Shown one piece after another: positions 7,965 to 16,605 of a stretch of 61,177 nt of DNA (position 1 is its first letter; each line of letters begins with the position of its first letter). This DNA is from Verrucomicrobiota bacterium (GTDB taxonomy: Bacteria > Chlamydiota > Chlamydiia > Chlamydiales > SM23-39): the NCBI GenBank assembly GCA_018968815.1, contig JAGWZL010000001.1, positions 1 through 61,177 of the forward strand, in the 5' to 3' direction. The notes under the pieces are model-generated. The model had not been told where the DNA came from, made no database searches, and saw nothing but the letters and a program-made list of their open reading frames with translations. The position numbers were made by a program, and so were the translations under genes.

Positions 7965-8149
7965 TGATTATTTTTGCTCCTTTGTTCCACGGTCCGTTTT
8001 CTATCTCCATGCTCAGTAGTTTACGCGGATGAAGTTAACAACTCAACCTATCCAGTTTGTGGGGTCCACTATACGATGGTAGCCAAACATTTGTTGAGCT
8101 CTAAAAAAATTGCTGCTAGGATGCCTTTCCCTATGTGAAGAGGTAATGT
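7965..8149. other. Divergent intergenic region
   Basis: Separates two divergent genes and must contain both promoters. AT-rich around 8095-8130; no convincing repeat or hairpin seen. A GAAGAGGT ribosome site stands at the right edge before the ATG at 8150. Confidence 0.3.
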
Positions 8150-8374
8150 ATGGATGATCAAACCATCTCAATCTTAAGAAGCGTTGTATTTTTCATCATG
8201 TTCATACTCCCATCGCATGTAGTGCTCCCTAAAGGATTACAAGCTTGGCAGAAATGGAAAAAGACTGGAAAAGTATTTCACTTATCGAACGCTGTAGGAT
8301 GTGGGATGCTCATCCTATTTTTTTACATTGGGGCCTTGGTAATCGCCATCACGAGACTTTTGGGGACGGTATGA
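8150..8374 (+). CDS. Small two-helix membrane protein
   Basis: 74 residues with two hydrophobic segments (about 9-28 and 49-68) joined by a basic loop, KGLQAWQKWKKTGK, so both ends probably face the same side. A good AGAGGT ribosome site precedes the ATG. No family recognised. Small two-helix proteins of this kind are often accessory subunits or holin-like, but nothing here decides. The following 314 nt carry no gene. Confidence 0.6.
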   Translation: MDDQTISILRSVVFFIMFILPSHVVLPKGLQAWQKWKKTGKVFHLSNAVGCGMLILFFYIGALVIAITRLLGTV

Positions 8375-8651
8375 AACGCATCACCTTCAGGCACCCAAGT
8401 TGTCACCCCCTCCATAACTGGTTGGGTTTGCACTTTGGTCTTACAATCTTGGCCATTCTATTTGCGAAAAACCAGCCTCGCGCTACACTAACGCGCTTTA
8501 TGAACCCGCGCTCCAAACAAGTGATAAAATGCGCAAGCGAGGCAAAGCCAAATCGAGGAGAGCGTAGCCCTCGTTCTCACCAATGACGAACCCTTCCTTT
8601 GTGGACACCCTCTAAATATTTTTTGATTGAATAAATAAATGTGAGATAGCT
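8375..8651. other. Non-coding gap
   Basis: Together with the hairpin leader that follows it fills the 314 nt up to 8688. A 113-codon frame (8245-8586) overlaps the small membrane gene and has no ribosome site or family resemblance. The segment around 8530-8585 is richer in G+C and contains short CG-rich inverted pieces reminiscent of the structure at 24-96. Nothing else is visible. Confidence 0.4.
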
Positions 8652-8686
8652 AAAATCTCCTGCAATTTTTAAAGCAGGGGGATTTT
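8652..8686 (+). promoter_or_regulatory. Hairpin leader covering the ribosome site of the PhyH gene
   Basis: AAAATCTCCTGC (8652-8663) pairs with GCAGGGGGATTTT (8674-8686) across a loop of about ten A/T bases. The right arm contains the only Shine-Dalgarno candidate (AGGGGG) of the gene starting at 8689, so the structure would hide it. This could be an RNA thermometer-like or ligand-controlled translational switch. No T-run follows, so it is not a terminator. Confidence 0.5.
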
Positions 8687-8688
8687 AT

Positions 8689-9540
8689 ATGGCATCGGCG
8701 ACAACAGCTGTTCCAACACGAGGCTTCTTAACTCAAGAAGACACAAAACTGTTTCACTCTCAAGGCTATCTTGTCAAAAAAGGCTGCATAAAGCCATCCG
8801 TTGTTCAACAGCTCGATACATTAACCACCCAAGTGATCGCTCAAATTGCCGCGGAAGTTTTGCAAGCACAGTATCCCTGTTCTCCCGATCAGCAAATCAC
8901 CCATATCAGAGGTTCGCAAATTGTCTTTAAAAAACATTCTGATCAAAAGATATCCATTCTGAGAGTGGTAGGGTGTGGCGGCATAGAACCCCGTTTTCTA
9001 GAAACACTTCGCTCTCACCAAATGGCTATGACATTTTTTGAGCTATTAGGATGCTCGGACCTCGAACATTTAATTTGCCAGTTCCATCCGAAACAGCCAA
9101 AGGATGGCGTTGTCTTTGTTAAACATCGAGACATTCAATATCGCAAAGCTTTCGATCCTGACTGGCAAGATGTTCTTGGCAATGGCAGTTATGCCATCTG
9201 TATCCTCGCCATTGATCCAATGTCTCCTGAAAATGGGGGGTTGTATATCGATAGGAACAGCTACCCTCAACCCCAAGAGGAAACAGACATCGTTTCCTTG
9301 ACCATGGAACCCGGTGATTTATTATTCATGCACCCCGAAATTCTTCATTGGAGCGATGAAAATCGCTCAGAGATGAGTCGCCGAGCTCTATTGACCGGTT
9401 TTTGTGCGTGGGGAGCCAATCACCGCACTTACCCCGGAACTGAAATCAATGTGCATTTAACAAATTCAGATCACGGAGTCGTCGAAGAGAGAGTCGTTCG
9501 CGATAATAAGAACATGAGACAAACTGCTGGAAATCACTAA
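8689..9540 (+). CDS. Phytanoyl-CoA dioxygenase (PhyH) family oxygenase
   Basis: 283 residues. Fe(II)/2-oxoglutarate oxygenases of the PhyH family hydroxylate small molecules, lipids or antibiotics with release of succinate and CO2. The metal triad is visible: H146 and D148 in VKHRDIQ, and H220 in EILHWSDENRS; R231 or R232 of the following SRRAL would bind 2-oxoglutarate. The strand MEPGDLLFMHPE before the distal histidine is typical. No signal peptide, so cytoplasmic. The substrate cannot be told; no biosynthetic partners lie nearby. The gene is monocistronic and preceded by a hairpin over its ribosome site, so translation may be regulated. Confidence 0.8.
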   Translation: MASATTAVPTRGFLTQEDTKLFHSQGYLVKKGCIKPSVVQQLDTLTTQVIAQIAAEVLQAQYPCSPDQQITHIRGSQIVFKKHSDQKISILRVVGCGGIEPRFLETLRSHQMAMTFFELLGCSDLEHLICQFHPKQPKDGVVFVKHRDIQYRKAFDPDWQDVLGNGSYAICILAIDPMSPENGGLYIDRNSYPQPQEETDIVSLTMEPGDLLFMHPEILHWSDENRSEMSRRALLTGFCAWGANHRTYPGTEINVHLTNSDHGVVEERVVRDNKNMRQTAGNH

Positions 9541-9576
9541 GACGGTACACTCTCTTTTGTGCAGAATGAGCCCTTT

Positions 9577-10110
9577 CTAAACCGAAAAGAGGGTCAGCGC
9601 GGTTGAACCAAAACGGCGCGTCTGCTGCTTTTGCAACCCCGGAATCAGGGTCTCTTGCCTTTTAGGGTCGGCGCGCTCTTCAAGAAACACAGTCCCCTGA
9701 GGCGCCACGAATGAAGAAAGAGCCGCCAAATCCACAGATAAATCATACGGCGGGTCAATGTAAATCAAATCAAATTGCCTCCCAGCCAATACCTTCAGCG
9801 CCCGCTCAACAGGCATCGGCATCACTTCAGCCCTCGATTCCACCCCAAAAGCCGCAATATTATCCCTAATGCAGGCTAGCGCCTGCCGATTTTGCTCCAC
9901 AAACACAGCCAGTGAAGCCCCACGACTCAACGCCTCCAACCCCATCGCGCCACTCCCAGCAAATAAATCCAAAAAGCGCGCCCCTTCAACCTCGTTTTGA
10001 CAAATGTTAAACACCGCGCCTCGCAGCATCCCCTGCGTCGGCCGCGTCACAGAGCCTTTCGGCTGCTTCAAAGTTCGCCCCTTCAATGCCCCCGCAATAA
10101 TCCTCATCAA
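9577..10110 (-). CDS. rsmD: 16S rRNA (guanine(966)-N2)-methyltransferase
   Basis: 177 residues, normal for RsmD. It methylates G966 of 16S rRNA in the small subunit. Visible are the N-terminal RIIAGALKGRTLKQPKG, the RPTQGMLRGAVFNI block, the SAM site FLDLFAGSGAMGLEALSRG and the N6/N2-methylase motif DPPYD. It is the last gene of an operon with the VWA and TPR genes; its ATG overlaps the VWA stop by 4 nt (ATGA), indicating translational coupling. Start fixed by that overlap. Confidence 0.9.
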   Translation of the reverse strand: MMRIIAGALKGRTLKQPKGSVTRPTQGMLRGAVFNICQNEVEGARFLDLFAGSGAMGLEALSRGASLAVFVEQNRQALACIRDNIAAFGVESRAEVMPMPVERALKVLAGRQFDLIYIDPPYDLSVDLAALSSFVAPQGTVFLEERADPKRQETLIPGLQKQQTRRFGSTALTLFSV

Positions 10111-11777
10111 AAAGCCACTTGCAATCCAAACGATTCTAAAAGCTCTCTCGCCTCAGCTATATGCTTCGGATCCTCATCCAAAAAATATTGCTCATACAAA
10201 TGGTTCGCCTTCTGCAACGCCAGCTCCTCCCTCAACGCAGAACTCCCCTTGCGCGCATTCAAAAAAGAAATCGTCTTCTTAATGTTCAACCACCGATCTT
10301 TCAGCCGCCCTTGCACAAATAAAATAAAATCCTCCAGCATATCAATCTCCCCCAAAATCACAAACGGCTGATCCAAATAAAGATGCGGCATCTGCGACGC
10401 TTTCGGATACAACACAACTTTGCACGTCGGCGATCTGCTGATCGCATGACAAGAAATGTTCTTCGCTACAGGATTTTGAATCGTCTTCAATAACTTCAGC
10501 AACTTCCTCTTCATCCCCCGATTCGTCGGCGTCAAAACCACCTTCCCCCGATTCAAAGCCGTCGCAACTTCAAGCTTCGACGCATACGCATCGCTCATCC
10601 CCATCACAAAAAGCGCCACCTTCCCCGCATTATAACTCGTCCAATCCGCCAACACCGCCTGCGCCGCCACCCTCTTCGCCAACCCCTCCCCATCCGTCAA
10701 AAGAATCGCCGTATGCACCTCATCTTGCCCCACCTGGCCAGGCACCGTTAGAAATAACGGCTTATACAAGTCGCACGTCGCAAAAAAGCTCCCCAACTGC
10801 ACCTTCTGCAAAAACTCCTCAGCCACAGCATACGACTTCCCCGTGCAAGGCAAAAAAGAGGGCGCCATTTTATCCATCTTGCTATCAAAAGCAATAATAT
10901 TAAAACTGTCCCCAGGCAATAACTCCCCAAGAGCCTTATGCACCGCCGCCTTACAAGCACTCAGACGACTCTGCTGAATCGAATTCGAACGATCAATCAA
11001 AAACGTCACCCGCTGCGTCAACTTCGGCAAATTCAGGTCAGGCCTCGGTATTAACGTCAGCGCAAAAATATACCCCCCCTCTTCCCCCTTCGACACAAAC
11101 ACAAGATCCGCATCAAAAGACTCAGAATAAGACGACGTGTCCAGCTCCGCTAACGTCGGCAACTTGGGAAGATTCGGAATAGGAATCGGACTCGGCGCCC
11201 TCGTTTTTTCCGGCTCATTCGATAAATCAAAATCCAGATTGTCAGAAAAACAAATTAAATTCGCAGGACGCTCCTCCACATGCGGCGCTTTCGCCCGTAA
11301 CTCAAGATGCGTCTTCGTCGGCAAAGGCAAAAACATCGGCGCCTTCGGCTTATCCGATATCGGCACTATCAAATCCTTCGGCAAATGATCCAGCAAATTA
11401 AAACTCTGACTCGGAATCGCAAACGTAGGCAACACCGCCCCCGCAAGCAACGGCTCATTCAACGGTAAATTCAACTGAAATAAATTGACATGCTCCGGCT
11501 CAAAATCCTCCTTCCTCGTCTTCGACGCAAGCGTCAACGCCTCCTCCTCATGCAGCGGCTGCACACAAACCTCAGGCGCCTCTGCCCTCGGATCAAACGC
11601 CGTCTTGAGAATTTGATCGCGCTCCTTCTTATCCACTAAACTCAACCAATTCTCAGACGTCTGCACCGTCTGCGAGGAGGAAAACCAAAGAGAATACTTC
11701 TGAAAACAAAAAAGCGCCATCGCATGCATCAACAACGACCCGCCAAAACTAGCAAATAAAATCTTTCTACGTTTCAT
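10107..11777 (-). CDS. VWA-domain protein with N-terminal membrane anchor
   Basis: 556 residues. One transmembrane segment at about 9-27, a proline-rich linker to about residue 215, then a von Willebrand factor A domain from about 225 to 400: VTFLIDRSNSIQQSRL is the MIDAS DxSxS motif and AILLTDGEG its later aspartate. A C-terminal helical region of about 100 residues follows. VWA proteins bind partners through a divalent metal. The neighbour upstream is an exported TPR protein whose gene overlaps by 11 nt, an arrangement like Bat-type VWA/TPR pairs of the cell envelope (known for such families; function here is inference). Confidence 0.75.
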   Translation of the reverse strand: MKRRKILFASFGGSLLMHAMALFCFQKYSLWFSSSQTVQTSENWLSLVDKKERDQILKTAFDPRAEAPEVCVQPLHEEEALTLASKTRKEDFEPEHVNLFQLNLPLNEPLLAGAVLPTFAIPSQSFNLLDHLPKDLIVPISDKPKAPMFLPLPTKTHLELRAKAPHVEERPANLICFSDNLDFDLSNEPEKTRAPSPIPIPNLPKLPTLAELDTSSYSESFDADLVFVSKGEEGGYIFALTLIPRPDLNLPKLTQRVTFLIDRSNSIQQSRLSACKAAVHKALGELLPGDSFNIIAFDSKMDKMAPSFLPCTGKSYAVAEEFLQKVQLGSFFATCDLYKPLFLTVPGQVGQDEVHTAILLTDGEGLAKRVAAQAVLADWTSYNAGKVALFVMGMSDAYASKLEVATALNRGKVVLTPTNRGMKRKLLKLLKTIQNPVAKNISCHAISRSPTCKVVLYPKASQMPHLYLDQPFVILGEIDMLEDFILFVQGRLKDRWLNIKKTISFLNARKGSSALREELALQKANHLYEQYFLDEDPKHIAEARELLESFGLQVAF

Positions 11778-14259
11778 CAGACAGCAGTTTTTGCACCCGT
11801 TCTTTCAAGCAGGAGGCAATGGGAGTTTCCATAATCTGCAGCAAAAGAGTTTTCGATTTCGCTTGCAAGTCCTTCTGGTGCACCCGATCGACTTTTGCCT
11901 CATTTAAAGCAAGCTGTGCGTCAATCAACTTCATGTATCCCTGATAGGTGATATTTTTGCGAGGGAATTGTTCTCGCGCAGCATGGTAATCTTTCGCCAA
12001 AAGATCCCCCCTCTGCTCAAAATCAGCCTTCGTCTTTTGCAAAAGCGCGATCGTCTTCACCGGATCGCCCTTCGCCACAACCTCCACATACTCAAGCGCC
12101 GCCTCCAAATACAAAGGCTCCCCCTCAAAATTCTTCTGCAACACCAAGCTCTTCAGCTGCGTCGCAATCTCCGCCCAATTCGGCTTCTCCTGCGCCCGCT
12201 TCAAACGCACCCCATGCAACGCCGCCGCCGCCGCCACAGGAGATCGACCCGTCCCACAAGCGCTCACAATCGCATCGAAAATCTGCACTGCCTGGTCCAC
12301 AATCCCTTTCTTCGCGTAATTCTCTGCCAAAATCAACTGCGCCTCTTGGCTCGGATTCGAAAGCGGCTCCAATAACGCAATCGCATCGTCGATCCTCCCC
12401 AAAATCGAATAGACCTTCGCCAACCTACACGTCGCCTGCTCGGTCGCCTTCACCTTCGAATACAACGCCGCCGCCCTAGCAGCAATCACAAAATTGCCCT
12501 CCTCCTCCAACAATTGATTGTAATAGGTATCAGCCAACCAAAGAAGATTCTCCGCCTTCAGATCCGCTTTCGCCATAAACGCCTCATACAAATGCTGCGC
12601 CGCCTTCTCCATATTCGACAGCTCCAAATAGGCATTGTACAGCGAAGCGTGAATCGGCCCCAAACTCACCAGATTCGCCCCCCTCGCCAACGCCTCCTCA
12701 GCCAATTTGCAAAACTGCCCGAGATCCCGATACCCATCTCGATAACACAAAGACAAAAGAAGAAGCGCATTCGGACTCTCTTGACTCCTTAAACACTTCA
12801 TAGCCTCCTCATATTGGCGCAACTCAAAATAGGTTTTGGCCTGCAAAAGCTGCCACTCACTCCTTTCCGCCGCCGCCAAAGGCAACTGCAAAAACGCCTC
12901 CAAATCCACCAAAAGCTGCCGCTTGTGCTCCGGTTTCTGCATAGCAATCTCAGAAGAAGAAGACACAAAATACCGCCACACAAACGGACACAACTCATGC
13001 CCCGCAAAAGCATTCAAAAAGACAAGGCCCCTCTGATAGCACCCTTCCCAATTTTTGGCCTTGAAATCAAGATGCGTCAACTCAAACAACACCTGCCCCT
13101 TCTGCGGAAAAGAGGGGTACTGCACAATAAGCTGCTCAAGCGCCTCTTTCGCCTCGTCAAATCGCTCATTTCTCTTCAAAACCTGTGCACGAGAAAAATA
13201 GGCCTTAGGCAACTCCGGAGTTTGCGGATAGTGCAGCGCCAATTTCGCAATCGCCTCATCCAAAGATTGCAAATCCCCAGTTTGATAAGAAGCGTCCAAA
13301 AGACTCAGCAAAGCCGCAAACAATGTCTCCGAAACAGGAGCGCCCTGAATATAAGCTTTCAACTCCTGGACCGCCTCCGCATAATGCTCCGTTTGCAACA
13401 GACTCCTCCCTAAAAAAAGACGCCCAATCCCCACCCGATCCTCCGGGATTTGTTGGATCACATTCCCGTTCACAAGCTCCTCGTAGCGCCCCAAATCATA
13501 AGCGAGAACCATCCGGTTATAGGCAGCCTCCTTAGCCCGCTTGCGATCCATTTTGCGGATCTTGTCAAACGTCTCCACAGCCAACGCTTTATCATACTCC
13601 GATTGGATCAACGCCACCTGAAACAGCATCTCCTCTTCCATAGCAGGATTTTTTTGAGCTAAATCGGTGTAAATCGCGGTCGCCTTCGCATAATCTTTCA
13701 AAATACATGACAAATGCGCATACCCTTGCGCCACCTCTTGAGACAATTCACTGCAGTAAAGCGTCTCAAAATAGGGCCTCGCCCGCTCAGCCAACTGCAC
13801 TAGCTGATCCGTCTCTTTCGACGCATTGATACACTGGTGATACAGAGCAATCGCCAGAAAATAGGTCACATGCAGGTTGGGATTTGTGGCCAGATACGCT
13901 TCACACTCATCCGCAAGAGTGGCATACCACTGCATCTCATACAGACATTGCATCCGATTCAAAAACACCTTCTGCACAAATTCGGCCGATTGCACTTGAG
14001 AATAATAATTCAGAGCGCTCGAATAATTTTTCTCCCTCAAAAAAAGATCGCCAATCGCAGCACACAAAGCGTCCGCAAAGGGACTTTCAGGGTAATCGAT
14101 GATGAACTCTTCCATTTGTGATTTGGCAATTTGATATTCCCCCTCTTGCCAAAAATCTGCGATCCGCCGCAAAAAAAGAGCCTCGTCTTCGCTCTCTGCA
14201 CAAAGACAAAACGGCAGAGCAATCGCTAAAATCCAACCTAGACGCATAGACCAATCCAT
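11767..14259 (-). CDS. Exported TPR-repeat protein
   Basis: 830 residues with a signal peptide (hydrophobic core about 7-20, cleavage near ALPFCLCAES; a lipobox is possible at LPFC or FCLC). The rest is a long run of degenerate tetratricopeptide repeats: FADALCAAIGDLFLREKNY, SALNYYSQVQ, KATAIYTDLAQKNP and PKAYFSRAQVLKRNERFDEA are typical helices. TPR superhelices bind peptides or other proteins; the site should be periplasmic. It is the first gene of the operon with the VWA gene and rsmD. Start ATG has the signal peptide directly after it. Opposite-strand long frames over this region are shadows. Confidence 0.75.
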   Translation of the reverse strand: MDWSMRLGWILAIALPFCLCAESEDEALFLRRIADFWQEGEYQIAKSQMEEFIIDYPESPFADALCAAIGDLFLREKNYSSALNYYSQVQSAEFVQKVFLNRMQCLYEMQWYATLADECEAYLATNPNLHVTYFLAIALYHQCINASKETDQLVQLAERARPYFETLYCSELSQEVAQGYAHLSCILKDYAKATAIYTDLAQKNPAMEEEMLFQVALIQSEYDKALAVETFDKIRKMDRKRAKEAAYNRMVLAYDLGRYEELVNGNVIQQIPEDRVGIGRLFLGRSLLQTEHYAEAVQELKAYIQGAPVSETLFAALLSLLDASYQTGDLQSLDEAIAKLALHYPQTPELPKAYFSRAQVLKRNERFDEAKEALEQLIVQYPSFPQKGQVLFELTHLDFKAKNWEGCYQRGLVFLNAFAGHELCPFVWRYFVSSSSEIAMQKPEHKRQLLVDLEAFLQLPLAAAERSEWQLLQAKTYFELRQYEEAMKCLRSQESPNALLLLSLCYRDGYRDLGQFCKLAEEALARGANLVSLGPIHASLYNAYLELSNMEKAAQHLYEAFMAKADLKAENLLWLADTYYNQLLEEEGNFVIAARAAALYSKVKATEQATCRLAKVYSILGRIDDAIALLEPLSNPSQEAQLILAENYAKKGIVDQAVQIFDAIVSACGTGRSPVAAAAALHGVRLKRAQEKPNWAEIATQLKSLVLQKNFEGEPLYLEAALEYVEVVAKGDPVKTIALLQKTKADFEQRGDLLAKDYHAAREQFPRKNITYQGYMKLIDAQLALNEAKVDRVHQKDLQAKSKTLLLQIMETPIASCLKERVQKLLSDET

Positions 14260-14340
14260 GATTTACATTTCACGGATTATATCCGCTAGGCGAATATTTC
14301 GCCCCTTTGATATCATCATTTTTTCCTGAATGGGGGGTTT

Positions 14341-15273
14341 ATGGGAATTTTTTACGCCTTAATCGCCGGAATGTTCATGCCGCTCACCAACCTAACTACG
14401 AGAAAAAGCCTCGATGTAGGCGGCAATACGAAAGGCTATTTCGTCTTTCAAATGTTCTCCACTCTGATCTGCGCCTACCTGTTCGGGCCTGTCCGCACAG
14501 GAGATTATTCGATCACAGCCCCTGCCGCCATCTTAGGCAGTATCGCCGGCCTCCTCCTGTTTTCGATGCTCTTCTCCCTAGGCAAAGCCTTGGAAAAAGG
14601 GCCTCCCGGATTTACGTTTGCGATCCTCAATTCAGCAACGGTGATCCCAGGCATCGTGATGGCCATCCTCTTCGGCGCCGCTCTCGGCTACACCTTCAAA
14701 TCAGCTCACGCCATCGGGTGCGCCTTCGTCCTCATCGGAATCTTTTGGGCAGGCAAAGGCTTGCAAGGAATGAAAGAGGTCAACCGCTGGGTTCTTTTTT
14801 GCGCCGCTATGTTTCTCTTTCATGTCCTCATTCTCACCCTCTACCAGTGGCGCGGACTCCTCCTCAACCCAATGCGGTCTGCAGACCTTTTTGCATCCAT
14901 TTCCTACGAACAGATCAAAAGCGAATGTTTCCTCCCCTTCATGTTCCTCACCTCCGGAATCTTACAAACCATCGTCTTCCTGCGCAGCGAAAGACGCCTC
15001 CCCCAAAAAGGAGAAATGCTCTACGGAGTCACGGGCGGAGTGTTCAATTTTCTGGTCACCTTCTTCCTCCTCAAAGCCACCCTCTCCGCCAGCCCGCTTG
15101 AAAATGCGGTGATCTACCCCATCTTTTCAGTCGTAGCGCTGATTTTAACAAATGCTTGGGGCCAAAAACTCTATCAAGAACAGGTCAATTGGCGCGCCTG
15201 CCAAGTTTGCGCCTCCGGATTGCTCATTGGCACCGTCGATTGGCAGACTGTCGCCGCAGCCATCGGCTGGTAA
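14341..15273 (+). CDS. DMT/EamA-type permease
   Basis: 310 residues with about ten hydrophobic segments, the usual number for drug/metabolite transporters. The layout is a tandem of two five-helix halves; AILNSATVIPGIVMAILFG and LENAVIYPIFSVVALILTN are the corresponding helices of each half. A strong GGGGGG ribosome site lies three bases before the ATG. Located in the inner membrane; substrate unknown (the family moves amino acids, nucleotides, S-adenosylmethionine and others). In obligate intracellular bacteria such carriers often import host metabolites, an inference here. Confidence 0.75.
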   Translation: MGIFYALIAGMFMPLTNLTTRKSLDVGGNTKGYFVFQMFSTLICAYLFGPVRTGDYSITAPAAILGSIAGLLLFSMLFSLGKALEKGPPGFTFAILNSATVIPGIVMAILFGAALGYTFKSAHAIGCAFVLIGIFWAGKGLQGMKEVNRWVLFCAAMFLFHVLILTLYQWRGLLLNPMRSADLFASISYEQIKSECFLPFMFLTSGILQTIVFLRSERRLPQKGEMLYGVTGGVFNFLVTFFLLKATLSASPLENAVIYPIFSVVALILTNAWGQKLYQEQVNWRACQVCASGLLIGTVDWQTVAAAIGW

Positions 15274-15340
15274 AAAAAATTTCTCGAATTAAAAAATTCT
15301 TTATGGCACCATCCTCCGATCTTAACAAAGGGTGCCATAT

Positions 15341-16534
15341 ATGGATGAAGTCTGCTCTTTAGATGATTTTGAACTCGATCGCCGATGTTTTAATCTCTCT
15401 GCAAGCATGTCCGCATGTTTCTCATGGACCTATGGTTGGTTGGGAGGGCGCTTGGTGGCCCCCATCGACCCCAATAAGTTTGATAACGCATCCAGCAAAA
15501 TTGCAGAAATTGGAGTGCGCCTGCTCATCGTCTTGGGCGCTGTTGCCAGCGTCATCTTTGCCGGCACCTACATCCTTCTCGGCGCAGTTGTGTTGAGCGC
15601 AGGATCCAAAATATTCCGCAGTCTCGGCTATTATTTTCAAAAAAATAGGATGACGCACATGCGGGGGTCGGCGGCAGAACAACCCTTGCAACAAGGACAT
15701 GCAAAAATCATGGAGTGGAACATTCGCGGCCACGGAGGCGGACTCCATTACTCTAAAGGAGGCGTCGTCCATTGGTCCTCTCGCCTGCCCGGGATCGTCG
15801 AAGCCGTTTTAAAAGAAGAACCAGACGTGATCGTCTTGCAAGAGGTCTACGACACCCGGTTGGTTGAAGCTCTGTATGCCCATTTAGAACCCTTCTACGC
15901 CCATTTTTATGCCCACTTGGGCGCCAATGTTTGGGGCGAAGAAAGCGGCATCATGGTCATCGCCAAATGCGCCATCCACCGGTTTTTCCACACAGATTTC
16001 ACGCAAACAGAAGATCAAGTCCAGCGCAGTTTTGAAACCTTGGAAATCAAAGCCAGCCCCGATGCTTCTGCTCCCTGTGCACGCATTTTAAGCACGCAGC
16101 TTTCTCCAGGCCGAAATGCCTCCGAACTACGCATGGATCAAATCTCTCAAATCCTGGACACTCTCGCCAAAGAAAAATTAACCCTCCCAACCCTTTTGGT
16201 GGGCAGCCTCAATGTCGATCGAGACAACACAGAAGAGAGCGCTTACCTTGCTAGATACTTTTCTCATAGTTATCTGGACAGCGAACCAACACATTCAGAA
16301 GAGCTTAAGAATCAATGGGCCCCCATTTTTGAGGGGCAAGAGGAGTCAAACAGCTACATCTCGCTCGCGAAACGAACTCCCGAAGGGGATGTGAGGACTT
16401 TTCCCGTGCGGGAGAGAGGGGTGCGGCTTGGCGACTCACATCTGATCAGAGGATTTAATAAGGAATATGACACCGCCACAGCTACTTCCGATCACCATGC
16501 GGTCGTCACAGAGTTGAGCGGGTTAACGTCTTAG
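15341..16534 (+). CDS. Membrane-associated endonuclease/exonuclease/phosphatase-fold protein
   Basis: 397 residues from the ATG at 15341 (GTG at 15332 is in frame; AAGGG lies about 9 nt before the ATG). Residues 60-90 are hydrophobic, probably a membrane hairpin. The EEP fold follows: N127 in IMEWNIRG, E168 in VIVLQEVYDT, and the final TSDHHAVV histidine motif near 389. The GDxN motif reads GSLNVD, with serine in place of the catalytic aspartate. The family includes phosphodiesterases, sphingomyelinases and inositol phosphatases. The membrane segment suggests a lipid or inner-membrane target, but the altered motif makes activity uncertain. Confidence 0.7.
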   Translation: MDEVCSLDDFELDRRCFNLSASMSACFSWTYGWLGGRLVAPIDPNKFDNASSKIAEIGVRLLIVLGAVASVIFAGTYILLGAVVLSAGSKIFRSLGYYFQKNRMTHMRGSAAEQPLQQGHAKIMEWNIRGHGGGLHYSKGGVVHWSSRLPGIVEAVLKEEPDVIVLQEVYDTRLVEALYAHLEPFYAHFYAHLGANVWGEESGIMVIAKCAIHRFFHTDFTQTEDQVQRSFETLEIKASPDASAPCARILSTQLSPGRNASELRMDQISQILDTLAKEKLTLPTLLVGSLNVDRDNTEESAYLARYFSHSYLDSEPTHSEELKNQWAPIFEGQEESNSYISLAKRTPEGDVRTFPVRERGVRLGDSHLIRGFNKEYDTATATSDHHAVVTELSGLTS

Positions 16535-16555
16535 AGGAAAGCTTCAACGGAAGCG

Positions 16556-16590
16556 CTCCTATGCACTCTTGCAGCCCTCATAGGAGGGCT
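16556..16590. terminator. Convergent terminator-like region with two competing hairpins
   Basis: Between two convergent genes. AGCCCTC (16573-16579), loop ATAG, GAGGGCT (16584-16590) form a perfect 7-bp hairpin followed by TTTAGG. The same bases can instead pair as CTCCTATG (16556-16563) with CATAGGAG (16579-16586). Only a short T-run follows, so termination strength is uncertain. Confidence 0.45.
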
Positions 16591-16605
16591 TTAGGCGGAG
16601 CCCCA

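Noticed and set aside
8245..8586. 113-codon plus-strand frame
   Set aside because: Overlaps the two-helix membrane gene, with no start signal and low-complexity end.
11968..13413. Long Arg/Leu/Gln-rich plus-strand frames
   Set aside because: They mirror the TPR gene on the minus strand; composition is typical of an antisense shadow and there is no ribosome site.
14307..15101. 264-codon Arg/Pro-rich plus-strand frame
   Set aside because: Out-of-frame shadow of the EamA permease, which has ten membrane helices and a strong ribosome site.
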